This document shows positions 1 to 8,444 of a stretch of 64,000 bases of DNA, piece by piece (within the stretch, counting starts at the first letter, position 1; each line of letters starts with the position of its first letter). The position numbers were made by a program, and so were the translations under genes. The stretch spans positions 81,916 through 145,915 of the forward strand of contig CAIUVX010000139.1 in the NCBI GenBank assembly GCA_903902705.1, in the 5' to 3' direction. The notes beneath the pieces were generated by a model, which worked only from the letters and a program-made list of their open reading frames with translations, did no database searches and was not told the DNA's origin. Source of the DNA: an uncultured Methylococcales bacterium. Its GTDB lineage: Bacteria > Pseudomonadota > Gammaproteobacteria > Methylococcales > Methylomonadaceae.

Positions 1-395
1 GCATTAATATCGAGATTGCCTTCTAAACCTGTTAAAGCCGCGTCTTCGAGCTGTTCAAACCAGACATTACCTGCGGTAAATAAAAATGGCAAGTCGGGCG
101 ATTGTTCAAAGACTACCGCAACAGTTAGCGGAAAATAACGCCCAACTCTATCAACACTCGGCATGACGATACCAGCTACCGCTTTGTCGCCACACACACC
201 TGCACTTAATAAAAATCTCCATATTGGGCTACTTAAATAATTGTTTAACCACGTTTCGCCCAGTTCTTCACGACTGGCGGCGATGGCAGCTTGTAGCCAG
301 CTATCCCAAGGGGTAATAAATTCATTGGGCAAGCGTCTGGAGACGAAATCGCCGATGATGGGTAATTTACCGTAAAAACCAGTGATTGTATTCAC
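1..395 (-). CDS. tagF: T6SS-associated protein TagF, partial (3' end outside window)
   Basis: This is the N-terminal 131 residues of a TagF-type protein; the rest lies beyond the left edge. The protein starts MNTITGFYGKLPIIGDFV and continues with SRRLP, PWDSWLQ and VGRYFPL segments, the pattern of the TagF family, which regulates type VI secretion post-translationally in other proteobacteria. I chose the GTG start at 395 because it lies two bases after the tssM stop, implying translational coupling, and because the GFYGKLP motif begins right after it. It is the last visible gene of the minus-strand T6SS operon. The family assignment is from remembered conserved blocks and covers only the N-terminal half. 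Confidence 0.85.
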   Translation of the reverse strand, partial: MNTITGFYGKLPIIGDFVSRRLPNEFITPWDSWLQAAIAASREELGETWLNNYLSSPIWRFLLSAGVCGDKAVAGIVMPSVDRVGRYFPLTVAVVFEQSPDLPFLFTAGNVWFEQLEDAALTGLEGNLDIN

Positions 396-397
396 GA

Positions 398-3300
398 TTA
401 TAAACTCTGCGGGAAGTGGATAGCGTCAAACTCTTTGAATGAAAACGGATTATCCACGCTGTTTGCACTGAGTTCATAGACCGCCTGCAAGCCATCTATT
501 TCAAAGGTTAGCTGGTATTTTTCGCTATCAATGCGCTGAATACGCGCTATTTCCAAGGCTCTAAACCATGCCCACGCGCCTTCAACACGGCGACTGGGTT
601 TTTTACCATCAGCGGTTTCAAAACCAAAACTAACTAGACGACTACCATCCGTTCCAGGCCATGAAAATGGTGATATTTTGCTGGTGTCAGTGGTTTTATA
701 TTGGCTTTGTTGTCCTTCAATATTCAACCAAAATGCCGTTGCATTGGGCGTTAAACTGACGGGTTTTAAATTAAAACGAATCGTTGCAACTGTGCCGCCA
801 TTGGCGAAAAAAATTTGTTGTAACTTTTTTGCTGCTTGGATTTGTGTTAGCACAGTTGAAGAAATCGCAATTTTTTGATCATTTCGACTAATCATGACCC
901 ACGTTTTGCCACTAGTATCCACAAAGGCTTTTAAATTAGTGTTAAAAAAGGTATCCACTACGCCGCTTGGTGCAAAAAAACGACCAAAATCTTCAAATGC
1001 AACATCATTACTACTGTTTCTGGTAAAAGGATAACGTCCTTGTATGCCTTTTTTATATAAAGGAATCACCTCACTTTCCCATAAACGACTGAGTTGGTCT
1101 TTGCTGCTATTCATTACCGTTTTTTGAGCAGACTCAGATAACGATTGCGTCATCAATTTTAACGGTTCAGGTAATAGTGACGATTGTGCTTTTGCCGCCG
1201 CTGCTGCACTCGCCACCTGATTGACTGCCGCCATATCGGGTGCTGAGGTACTACTAGCGGTTGTGGTATTATCAGATAATTGTTTTAACAACTGCATGGT
1301 TTGCTCAATGGGTGCAGGTGAACCTCTTACCAACATCGTCAACTGCTGAAAATGTTCTTCAACGGGTTGACCTAAAGGCGCGGTCTTACCCATTTCAGTT
1401 TTAGCCAATTGCAAAGCCTTAGTCGTTTGACTGCTTAAAGGATTTGTCACCACACCTGCTTGTTGTACTTTACTCGCCATATCGGCTGGGCTAGGGGGCG
1501 CAATAGTTAACGAGGTTTCTTTATTGACAGTGTCTAATAATTTACGCAATGGCGAGTCTGGCGCGGAAGCAAATTGTAATACTTCAACTGTTTGCGCAGT
1601 ATTACTGACAGGTTTAATGATTAAATTTGCCAATAAATTATCCCAATATTGAACATAATCTTGGTAATAATAATCGCGTACCGCAGATTCTAAGGCTTCA
1701 TTGGTCATTGTTTCTTTTTTAGCTGCATCACCTAATACCCAACTACCTGAAATAGAAGCTTCAGCTTGCTCTTTCACTTGTTTTAAAAACACCTTATAAA
1801 AACCGTCATAAGTAAATAAGTACGGAATAGTTTGTTGTGCTAGCGTACCATTTTTTGTTGCAAATACTTTATCAGCACTGAGACCTAAGGCTTTTGCTAA
1901 CAAAAATTCCTGCGTTTTATTTTGCAATAACTCGGCTTTAATTCGCATATAGATCTGCTTTTCAGCAGGAATCACACTTAAAATTTGCCGTGTATCGCGA
2001 ACTAAGGTTTCATTTAATTGTTGTTTTTCAGGCGGCAATTTTAATAATGCCGTTAAATGTTCTAATAATTTCGTTTGAGTGTCAGTATCGGTTGAATAAA
2101 TCGTTTGCCAATCGACGGTAATCCAAGGTTGCACGGATTCTGCGTTAAAATGTTTGCTATCACCTAACATTAAATACACTTCTAGCAACGAATATAAAAT
2201 ATCGGGATTATTGGTTTTTTCTCGAATACGTTGTTCCAAGCGGGTTTTTATCAGCGGTAAAAATTGCCGTTGCAGTAATTCGTTGTAGGTTTTGATAATA
2301 ACAGGCTGCAAACTACCGCCTTGATAAAGTCCAAAGCGCATCATCAGTGGCACGTCATCTGAATAAACTTGGGTAATTGCCTGCATCGCATTCATGCGTT
2401 TTAACAAGGCAGAAAAATCAGTTTGCCAGTTGGGTGTTGTTGCCGCAACCGTGTCATATTGCTGAATGCGATTATTCAATTCGGTGAGCGCGGTTTGATT
2501 TTTGTTGTAGCTGGTTAGCCATAATACCGACATCAAAACAATGATAAGCACAGAGCCAATATAAATACCTTGGCGTAATAGAGTTTGTAAGCGTTCAATG
2601 CGTGGATTAACGCCGACAATCAAGGCTTCTTCAAAAATCACTTCTTTCAGTAAGCGAGTAATAAAATAACTTTTACCCTTGCCGCTAAATAACGGTACAT
2701 TGACTCTGTCGAGTTTAAAAGTATTGGCGAGCATTCCCATTAAACGATCGATAGGTGTGCCTTCTTGCGTACCGCTAGTGAAATAAACGCCACGCAAATA
2801 GGGAGCTTTTTGATAGCGGTTTGAGCCATAACATTGTTGTAAAAAGCTCAACAAACCTTCTCTAAGTAATGCCATGCGCGGAGGGAAACCAAAAATTAAC
2901 GCACGCCGTGATAAATCGCGTTCTTCTTGTAAGCGTCTAGGTAAATGAGCGTTAATACGGTTGAGCAAATCATCAAAATCATTGCCCACTCTGGCGATTA
3001 TATCGGCAGGATTGTCTTGATCTTCTGCGGGAAAAGTAACTCCCCACACTTGCTCTCTTTCATCTTTACTTAGTGTAGCAAAAAAATCATTAAAACCTGC
3101 CACTAAATCGGCTTTGGTAAATAGCATATAGATAGGAAAACGAATACCAAACTGAGTATGTAATTCTTCAATACGTTGTCTGATTGCCAGCGCGTGTTGG
3201 CTACGCTCTTCTTCGGTTTGTTTGAGTAAATCGGACAAACTCATGGTAATTATTACACCGTTGACAGGTCGTCTGGGGCGGTGTTTTTTCAGTAAATCTA

Positions 3301-3910
3301 AAAAGCCCAACCATGCCGCCTTGTCAACTGCTTCATGACTGTCTTGAGTGACATAACGCCCAGCGGTGTCCAATAACACCGCGTGATCGGTAAACCACCA
3401 ATCACAATTACGCGTACCACCGACACCGCGTACCGCACCTTTACCAAATTGTTCGGCTAAGGGAAATTCTAAACCTGAATTAATTAAGGCGGTGGTTTTA
3501 CCCGAACCAGGCGGACCGATAATAATGTACCAAGGCAAATCATAGAGATAATTTTTGCCTTGGGAATTTTTCGCGCCTGCTTTTAAGGTTTGTAACGCTT
3601 CATCAAAATTATTGGCAATGGTACTAATTTCGGCATCGGCTTCTTTAGTAGGTGAATCGGAAGAGCCGACTAAGTCGGTCGCCATTTGCGCATTGGCTCG
3701 ATTGGCTTTTAATTGCATGAGTAGACTAAGCAGCATCCACACCACTACGATGACTAGAATCACCACCAATCTGGAAAGCTCCGATGCCAATGGTACATTC
3801 CCAGCAATGGCGATTAGTGGGGCAACGAACCAAATTAATAAACTTAAGGCAATGATGCCTAGTAGCTGAATAACCCATTTATTTTTGAAAAATGCTATCA
3901 CTGTTTTCAT
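398..3910 (-). CDS. tssM: T6SS membrane complex protein TssM (IcmF family)
   Basis: TssM is the large inner-membrane and periplasmic subunit of the T6SS trans-envelope complex and partners TssL and TssJ. The 1170-residue length is normal. Two membrane segments lie near residues 15-36 and 47-66, then a cytoplasmic NTPase-like domain with an intact Walker A motif GPPGSGKTT at 132-140, a third membrane segment around 450-470, and a long periplasmic part ending in the IcmF C-terminal region. It follows tssL by 16 bases and precedes tagF by two bases, so it belongs to a tight minus-strand operon. The intact Walker A suggests an ATP-binding TssM, although some family members lack it. No truncation is seen. 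Confidence 0.97.
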   Translation of the reverse strand: MKTVIAFFKNKWVIQLLGIIALSLLIWFVAPLIAIAGNVPLASELSRLVVILVIVVVWMLLSLLMQLKANRANAQMATDLVGSSDSPTKEADAEISTIANNFDEALQTLKAGAKNSQGKNYLYDLPWYIIIGPPGSGKTTALINSGLEFPLAEQFGKGAVRGVGGTRNCDWWFTDHAVLLDTAGRYVTQDSHEAVDKAAWLGFLDLLKKHRPRRPVNGVIITMSLSDLLKQTEEERSQHALAIRQRIEELHTQFGIRFPIYMLFTKADLVAGFNDFFATLSKDEREQVWGVTFPAEDQDNPADIIARVGNDFDDLLNRINAHLPRRLQEERDLSRRALIFGFPPRMALLREGLLSFLQQCYGSNRYQKAPYLRGVYFTSGTQEGTPIDRLMGMLANTFKLDRVNVPLFSGKGKSYFITRLLKEVIFEEALIVGVNPRIERLQTLLRQGIYIGSVLIIVLMSVLWLTSYNKNQTALTELNNRIQQYDTVAATTPNWQTDFSALLKRMNAMQAITQVYSDDVPLMMRFGLYQGGSLQPVIIKTYNELLQRQFLPLIKTRLEQRIREKTNNPDILYSLLEVYLMLGDSKHFNAESVQPWITVDWQTIYSTDTDTQTKLLEHLTALLKLPPEKQQLNETLVRDTRQILSVIPAEKQIYMRIKAELLQNKTQEFLLAKALGLSADKVFATKNGTLAQQTIPYLFTYDGFYKVFLKQVKEQAEASISGSWVLGDAAKKETMTNEALESAVRDYYYQDYVQYWDNLLANLIIKPVSNTAQTVEVLQFASAPDSPLRKLLDTVNKETSLTIAPPSPADMASKVQQAGVVTNPLSSQTTKALQLAKTEMGKTAPLGQPVEEHFQQLTMLVRGSPAPIEQTMQLLKQLSDNTTTASSTSAPDMAAVNQVASAAAAAKAQSSLLPEPLKLMTQSLSESAQKTVMNSSKDQLSRLWESEVIPLYKKGIQGRYPFTRNSSNDVAFEDFGRFFAPSGVVDTFFNTNLKAFVDTSGKTWVMISRNDQKIAISSTVLTQIQAAKKLQQIFFANGGTVATIRFNLKPVSLTPNATAFWLNIEGQQSQYKTTDTSKISPFSWPGTDGSRLVSFGFETADGKKPSRRVEGAWAWFRALEIARIQRIDSEKYQLTFEIDGLQAVYELSANSVDNPFSFKEFDAIHFPQSL

Positions 3911-3926
3911 GGCTTATCCTTGGCGA

Positions 3927-5285
3927 TTATAAAATGACTTCTATTTCTACACGGCGATTCATGGCTTTATGCTCTGGGCTATCGTTAGCCACCATAGGCT
4001 TGCTATCGGCTCGACCTTCATGATCCATTGTGGCAGCGATTTTACTGTTATTACTTTTTAACAGATTTTCTACCGATAAGGCGCGGGCGGTCGATAAATC
4101 CCAATTAGAGCTGAACTTTGCGTTAGCTCCCAATCTAGTATTGTCAGTATGGCCGACTACCGTAATCCGTCCCGTCACTTGGCTTAGTGCCTGACTGATT
4201 TTAGTGAGTAAGGGATAATATTGCGGCATGATTTCATCGCGTCCTGAAGCAAATAAACCTTTGCTGATGATACGCACAATGGTTTTATTACCGTCTTTAA
4301 GTAACTCTACTTCGCGGTTATCAACCTCTGGTTTAAGAAAGCTATTTAACTCCTCAAGCAATGGTGGCACGGTAGGTGTTTGAACCGTGGGAGTAACTAC
4401 GACAGGCTGAACATTGAAGCTGTCTTTCAGTGCGTATAATTTACCGAACAGTGGATCAGACGCTAAATTAATCAAATAAAGAAAGCCCAAAAAGCTCAAC
4501 ACTAGCAACAAAGCGGCAACTGAACCAATCACCCAAAACGGGATTAATTTAGCCAGCACATTACGTTTATCTTTAATGCCTTGCCAATGTAGCGATAAGC
4601 TTCGTTCCACATCGCCGCGTTGGCGTTGAATAATGGAATAAGCGTTTTCTCGAATTTCTTCCAGCTTGCTAGAGCCGTGATCTTCAACGCGGTATCGACC
4701 TTCAAAACCTAAACACAAGGCAAAATACAACAGCTCCAATAAATCTAAATGCGTGCCTGGTTGCTGCATACAGTTTTTTAAAATCAGAAAAAACTTTTCG
4801 CCGCCCCATGCTTCTTTATGAAAAAGAATCAGCAAACTTTGTGTTCCCCAAAGACTATTACTTCCCCAAGGTGTATTCAGTACCGTTTCATCCAATAGGG
4901 TACAGAGTGCGTAGCGAGCTGCTTGCGCTTGTTCACCTGAGACACCTTGATTTTTTATTTTAAGCTCAAAGCGTTTTATTTCTTCGATGATACTGTTTCT
5001 CAGCCCAGAAATATCAGGGTGTGAGGCTGTGTTGCGTAATTGCGCCACTATCGATAATAACGAAATAGCCGCGCCTGTGATGGGATTACGCGTAGAGTAG
5101 GAAATTTGCTCACGCGAGTTTTCAGAAATGCCCGCGCTAACCGTAGTAGGTCGAGAATTAGGGGGGGGGGAATTTGAAGGCGGCGATTCTTGAGACTGTG
5201 ATCTCCGCCCTCCTGGCATGGGTCTAAGAATAGTTTTGTCATCATCAATATAATTATTGTCGCCAAAAGGATTATCGTTGCTCAT
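3927..5285 (-). CDS. tssL: T6SS protein TssL (DotU/IcmH) with C-terminal OmpA domain
   Basis: TssL is the inner-membrane T6SS subunit that binds TssM and contacts TssK. This 452-residue form has a low-complexity proline/serine N-terminus (about 1-60), a DotU cytoplasmic domain (about 65-235), one membrane helix (about 245-268) and a periplasmic OmpA-like peptidoglycan-binding domain (about 335-450) containing VVGHTDNTRLG and NRRVEIE. The OmpA extension is known in a subset of TssL proteins and anchors the complex to the cell wall. Codons 39-42 contain ten consecutive C residues on the coding strand (see separate entry), so the gene may be prone to slippage. It lies 7 bases after tssK and 16 before tssM. 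Confidence 0.96.
   Translation of the reverse strand: MSNDNPFGDNNYIDDDKTILRPMPGGRRSQSQESPPSNSPPPNSRPTTVSAGISENSREQISYSTRNPITGAAISLLSIVAQLRNTASHPDISGLRNSIIEEIKRFELKIKNQGVSGEQAQAARYALCTLLDETVLNTPWGSNSLWGTQSLLILFHKEAWGGEKFFLILKNCMQQPGTHLDLLELLYFALCLGFEGRYRVEDHGSSKLEEIRENAYSIIQRQRGDVERSLSLHWQGIKDKRNVLAKLIPFWVIGSVAALLLVLSFLGFLYLINLASDPLFGKLYALKDSFNVQPVVVTPTVQTPTVPPLLEELNSFLKPEVDNREVELLKDGNKTIVRIISKGLFASGRDEIMPQYYPLLTKISQALSQVTGRITVVGHTDNTRLGANAKFSSNWDLSTARALSVENLLKSNNSKIAATMDHEGRADSKPMVANDSPEHKAMNRRVEIEVIL
5161..5170 (-). repeat. Poly-C(10) homopolymer tract inside tssL
   Basis: Ten uninterrupted G on the plus strand, C on the tssL coding strand, cover codons 39-42 (serine and three prolines). 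Runs of this length in a coding region are classical slipped-strand sites. A gain or loss of one base would shift the frame in the disordered N-terminus, before the DotU domain. Phase variation itself is inference. Confidence 0.9.
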
Positions 5286-5292
5286 GGTGGTT

Positions 5293-6630
5293 TCATCCGT
5301 TCTTAATTGCCCAAAATTCTAATTCAAGCCCAGGAAACTCACCTGCGATATGAATGGCAAAACCACCCGATGTCTGCATTTGTTTCCACATCTCAGTTTG
5401 TTTATTCAATTCAAAATAAGCAAAACCCGCATGAAAGGGGATTTGCCTTGGTGCAACGGGCAAGGCATGAATGGTAATGCCTGGTAAGTTATTGTTAATC
5501 AATAAATTTATTTTTTCTACAGGACCTATTTTTACTTGCATTGGAAAGCCGCTGCGTAATTGTTCTATAGAGACTTGCGCACTGACGGCTAACACAAACA
5601 CCGCATCTTTCAGCAGATTAGGATCGGGTAATTTAGCACCACGAATACCAAATTTACCTAAAACCAGTGGAATGAAAATAGCATTTTGTTCCAATACCGA
5701 ACTGAGTAAATGCCGTAATTCATCCATCACCTGTTTAAAGGTTTTTTGTAAATCATCGTGAATATAAGGAGCAAAGTTAATCGGTCTTTTATTAGCTTTA
5801 CAAAAAGTTGATAACTCACCCGCGAGTTGTACCGCAATGCGATAAAAGTTTTCTGGGTGTAAACAAGGCACATTTTGTAAATGTTCAAATAACGGTTCTA
5901 TGCGATTGACTAATTGCAGCAGCATATAATCGGAAATTTCAGCTACTCCTCCTCTACCTGCTTCAGAAGCACGTCCACCTAAGGCTTCACCGCGTGTATG
6001 GAGTAAACCATACAGTTCTTTGATATAACCTTTGGTGTGGGGAATGGCATTACAATCGACGCTCGGAGGAATGTAATATTCATCGAGAATAATATTTTTA
6101 TCAATGCGTGATTCAATCACGCGGGCAATACCGATACAAACGTAGCCAGCCCGCTCTTGTTTTTCCAATAATAAACTGGTGTGCAGCCGTGCAATCATGA
6201 CCGCTGAAGTAGCATTAGTCGCCACGTTAGCATCTCTGACTTCACATTCTGCTGCGTGGTAACGAGCTAGATTATTGGGATTTTCATCGGTATCGACCTC
6301 AACTGAACCTTTGCGTTGTGCAGGTAAGGACAAATAAATAATATTGTTCTGCACATCGGTGGAAATATCGATAGGCAAAGGTAGCTCATCATCTTCGGGT
6401 AGATTAAACGGCGTACCATCGGGGAAAATACCGCTGCATTCTGCCAGTGCGAATTTACCCATACCTAACTGGCGAGAGTCTATTTTGAGTTTTTTAATCC
6501 CCCAATCGTAAGGCTGCAAACCACCACAGCGTTCACGAATCAGGGTTTCAAGATAGCGGTCATGTTGCTGAAAATGTTGTGGTCTAAGAAACATACCTTC
6601 TGACCAAACGGTTTTATTATTATCTGACAT
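5293..6630 (-). CDS. tssK: T6SS baseplate protein TssK
   Basis: TssK links the T6SS baseplate wedge to the membrane complex through TssL and TssM. The 445-residue length and the opening block around residues 8-32 (VWSEGMFLRPQHFQQHD, then YLETLIRERCG) are diagnostic, and the C-terminal LELEFWAIK end is also typical. It is preceded by the FHA-domain gene (40-base gap) and followed after 7 bases by tssL. In many T6SS operons a tssJ lipoprotein gene sits between the FHA gene and tssK; none is present here. The ATG start at 6630 directly precedes the conserved N-terminus. Confidence 0.97.
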   Translation of the reverse strand: MSDNNKTVWSEGMFLRPQHFQQHDRYLETLIRERCGGLQPYDWGIKKLKIDSRQLGMGKFALAECSGIFPDGTPFNLPEDDELPLPIDISTDVQNNIIYLSLPAQRKGSVEVDTDENPNNLARYHAAECEVRDANVATNATSAVMIARLHTSLLLEKQERAGYVCIGIARVIESRIDKNIILDEYYIPPSVDCNAIPHTKGYIKELYGLLHTRGEALGGRASEAGRGGVAEISDYMLLQLVNRIEPLFEHLQNVPCLHPENFYRIAVQLAGELSTFCKANKRPINFAPYIHDDLQKTFKQVMDELRHLLSSVLEQNAIFIPLVLGKFGIRGAKLPDPNLLKDAVFVLAVSAQVSIEQLRSGFPMQVKIGPVEKINLLINNNLPGITIHALPVAPRQIPFHAGFAYFELNKQTEMWKQMQTSGGFAIHIAGEFPGLELEFWAIKNG

Positions 6631-6670
6631 TTTTCATCGCACTCCCGCTTTTATGTGTTTTGTATAGGGT

Positions 6671-8428
6671 TTACAAGTTACGCATTTTGTCACTTTTTCG
6701 AGATTTTGTTAATAAACGCATCTGTTTTTCGTAGGCATCTACAAATGCGTCACCAAAAAAATTTTCAACGGCATCTTCAACTGTGTTGTGATAGGTTTTT
6801 TCATAGCTTTCCCAACACTTAGCTTTTTTTTGTAACACCAATCCTTGTTCAAATTGTTTTTCGATAACTTTGGGATCAAAAGTTTGCAATAAATCAGCTA
6901 ATGAGGCTTGAATACCCGCTTGCATCGCTAACTGGTGATTCATAATATCGTTAAAACTTTCTTCAATGGCGGCTGTTGAAGTCAGAAAACCATCAGTTTT
7001 ATTTTCCAATAATTGCCGCAATACATCATCCGTTGAGACGGTGAATTTTAACGGATTGTTATCAGCCGCTTTGATGACCGTCATATTGACACGACATAAA
7101 CTTTTAAATTCTGCGCGGCTTCTTAAGACGGCAACTGTACCATCAATTAGCTTTCTAAACATCTGCCCAATTCTATGTAAGGTTTCTGCTTGCTGCTCAG
7201 GCTGAATCTTGCTGTGTTCTATTTTAGCACCTTGCAAAAAAGCATTAAATAATACGCTATCTGCTGGAGCTGGTTTTGTGTTTTCAGCGACTGGTTTGGG
7301 TGCTAACTTTTTGTCTTCATGATGGCTATTAGTTTCAGGGCTAGTGAAAGCAGGTGCGTCTACATTGGCAGAAAAAGACGGCTCAAGATCAAACGTTGGG
7401 CTTCTTTCATCTGTCCATTCTACCGCGCCTATTTCATGTGCATTTTCTGTGAGCGGTTCAATTGACGAGTCATGATCGGCAAACAAATCAAAAGAGTTGC
7501 TAGGTTGATTAAGCTCTATAGATGTTTCATCAATTAATGTACCTAGAGTAGACTCAGTAGGAATGGAAACTAACGGCGATTCATCGCGTGGTATATTTTT
7601 GCTGGCAAACAGTTCAACAGGCTCAATAGCGTCGTGATTATGCTCTATGGCTATTTCGCTGATGGGGGCAGACGAATCTATTTCTGTTCCCATGCCACTG
7701 ATAGCGGCACCAAAAAGATCGTCAAAATCATCATTAACCGTTGGTTTATTAATAATTTGGTTGGTAGGTTCGTGTTCAGTTGTTGAAAAAAGATCATCAA
7801 AACTAAAATTTTCTGGAATTGTATTGGTAGAGGAGGCAACAGGAGACGAAATAATACTAGGCGCGATATAGCTGTCAAATAGTGGTGATTGATTGCCTTC
7901 AAGATGACTTTTAAAATTAATAGGCTGTCTATCGGATTCGGTTTGTACCAGCTCTTCATGACTTGGGAAATTGTCCGTCATTAAGCTGTTCGCACCAAAA
8001 CTTTGTGCTTCTACCCAAGGTTCATCCACTGACAGAAACTCGGCGTACGTTGGTGTTATCGGTTCAAACGCCAAGGGAAAATCATCCACAACGGGTTCAT
8101 CGCTGGTAATCGCAACCGCAATTTCATATTCGCCAATTTTTAATACCATGCCATTATTAAGGCGTTCAGTGGCATTATGTAACGCGGGTTCTTCGCCATT
8201 AATGTGAACCCCACTCAAACTGGTATCAGTCAGATAATAAGCACCGTTTTCTGCTTTGATACTGGCATGATGTCTGGAGACGAATTTTTCAGTATCAGGT
8301 AGCATGAGGGTATTATCATCAGACCGTCCAATACTACCGCCCTCACTACCAATGAATGCAGTCTTGTTTTCACTAAGTGGTCGGTTTTTAAATGATAATA
8401 CGGTCAGTGTTAAGCTCATTTTATTCAC
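6671..8428 (-). CDS. tagH: T6SS-associated FHA-domain protein (TagH/ImpI type)
   Basis: A 585-residue protein. Its N-terminal forkhead-associated domain (about residues 8-105) carries the hallmark segments GSIGRSDDNTLMLPD, VSRHHASI and GVHINGE, which bind phosphothreonine in the family. A long acidic, serine-rich and probably disordered middle (about 110-395) follows, then a C-terminal helical domain (about 400-585) like that of type VI FHA proteins (NAFLQGA, FRKLIDGTVAVLRSR). In other T6SS such proteins take part in threonine-phosphorylation control of assembly; no kinase or phosphatase gene is seen here. The open frame begins with GTG at 8428; an ATG three codons later (8419) is an equally possible start. 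No strong ribosome site helps to decide. Confidence 0.88.
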   Translation of the reverse strand: MNKMSLTLTVLSFKNRPLSENKTAFIGSEGGSIGRSDDNTLMLPDTEKFVSRHHASIKAENGAYYLTDTSLSGVHINGEEPALHNATERLNNGMVLKIGEYEIAVAITSDEPVVDDFPLAFEPITPTYAEFLSVDEPWVEAQSFGANSLMTDNFPSHEELVQTESDRQPINFKSHLEGNQSPLFDSYIAPSIISSPVASSTNTIPENFSFDDLFSTTEHEPTNQIINKPTVNDDFDDLFGAAISGMGTEIDSSAPISEIAIEHNHDAIEPVELFASKNIPRDESPLVSIPTESTLGTLIDETSIELNQPSNSFDLFADHDSSIEPLTENAHEIGAVEWTDERSPTFDLEPSFSANVDAPAFTSPETNSHHEDKKLAPKPVAENTKPAPADSVLFNAFLQGAKIEHSKIQPEQQAETLHRIGQMFRKLIDGTVAVLRSRAEFKSLCRVNMTVIKAADNNPLKFTVSTDDVLRQLLENKTDGFLTSTAAIEESFNDIMNHQLAMQAGIQASLADLLQTFDPKVIEKQFEQGLVLQKKAKCWESYEKTYHNTVEDAVENFFGDAFVDAYEKQMRLLTKSRKSDKMRNL

Positions 8429-8444
8429 ATTATGTGCAACTAAG

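Noticed and set aside
3555..3869. Plus-strand open frame antisense to tssM
   Set aside because: It is fully covered by the strong tssM coding sequence and its translation has no recognisable protein features. The same applies to other antisense frames over pheT, glgB, caspase-like and CHAT genes.
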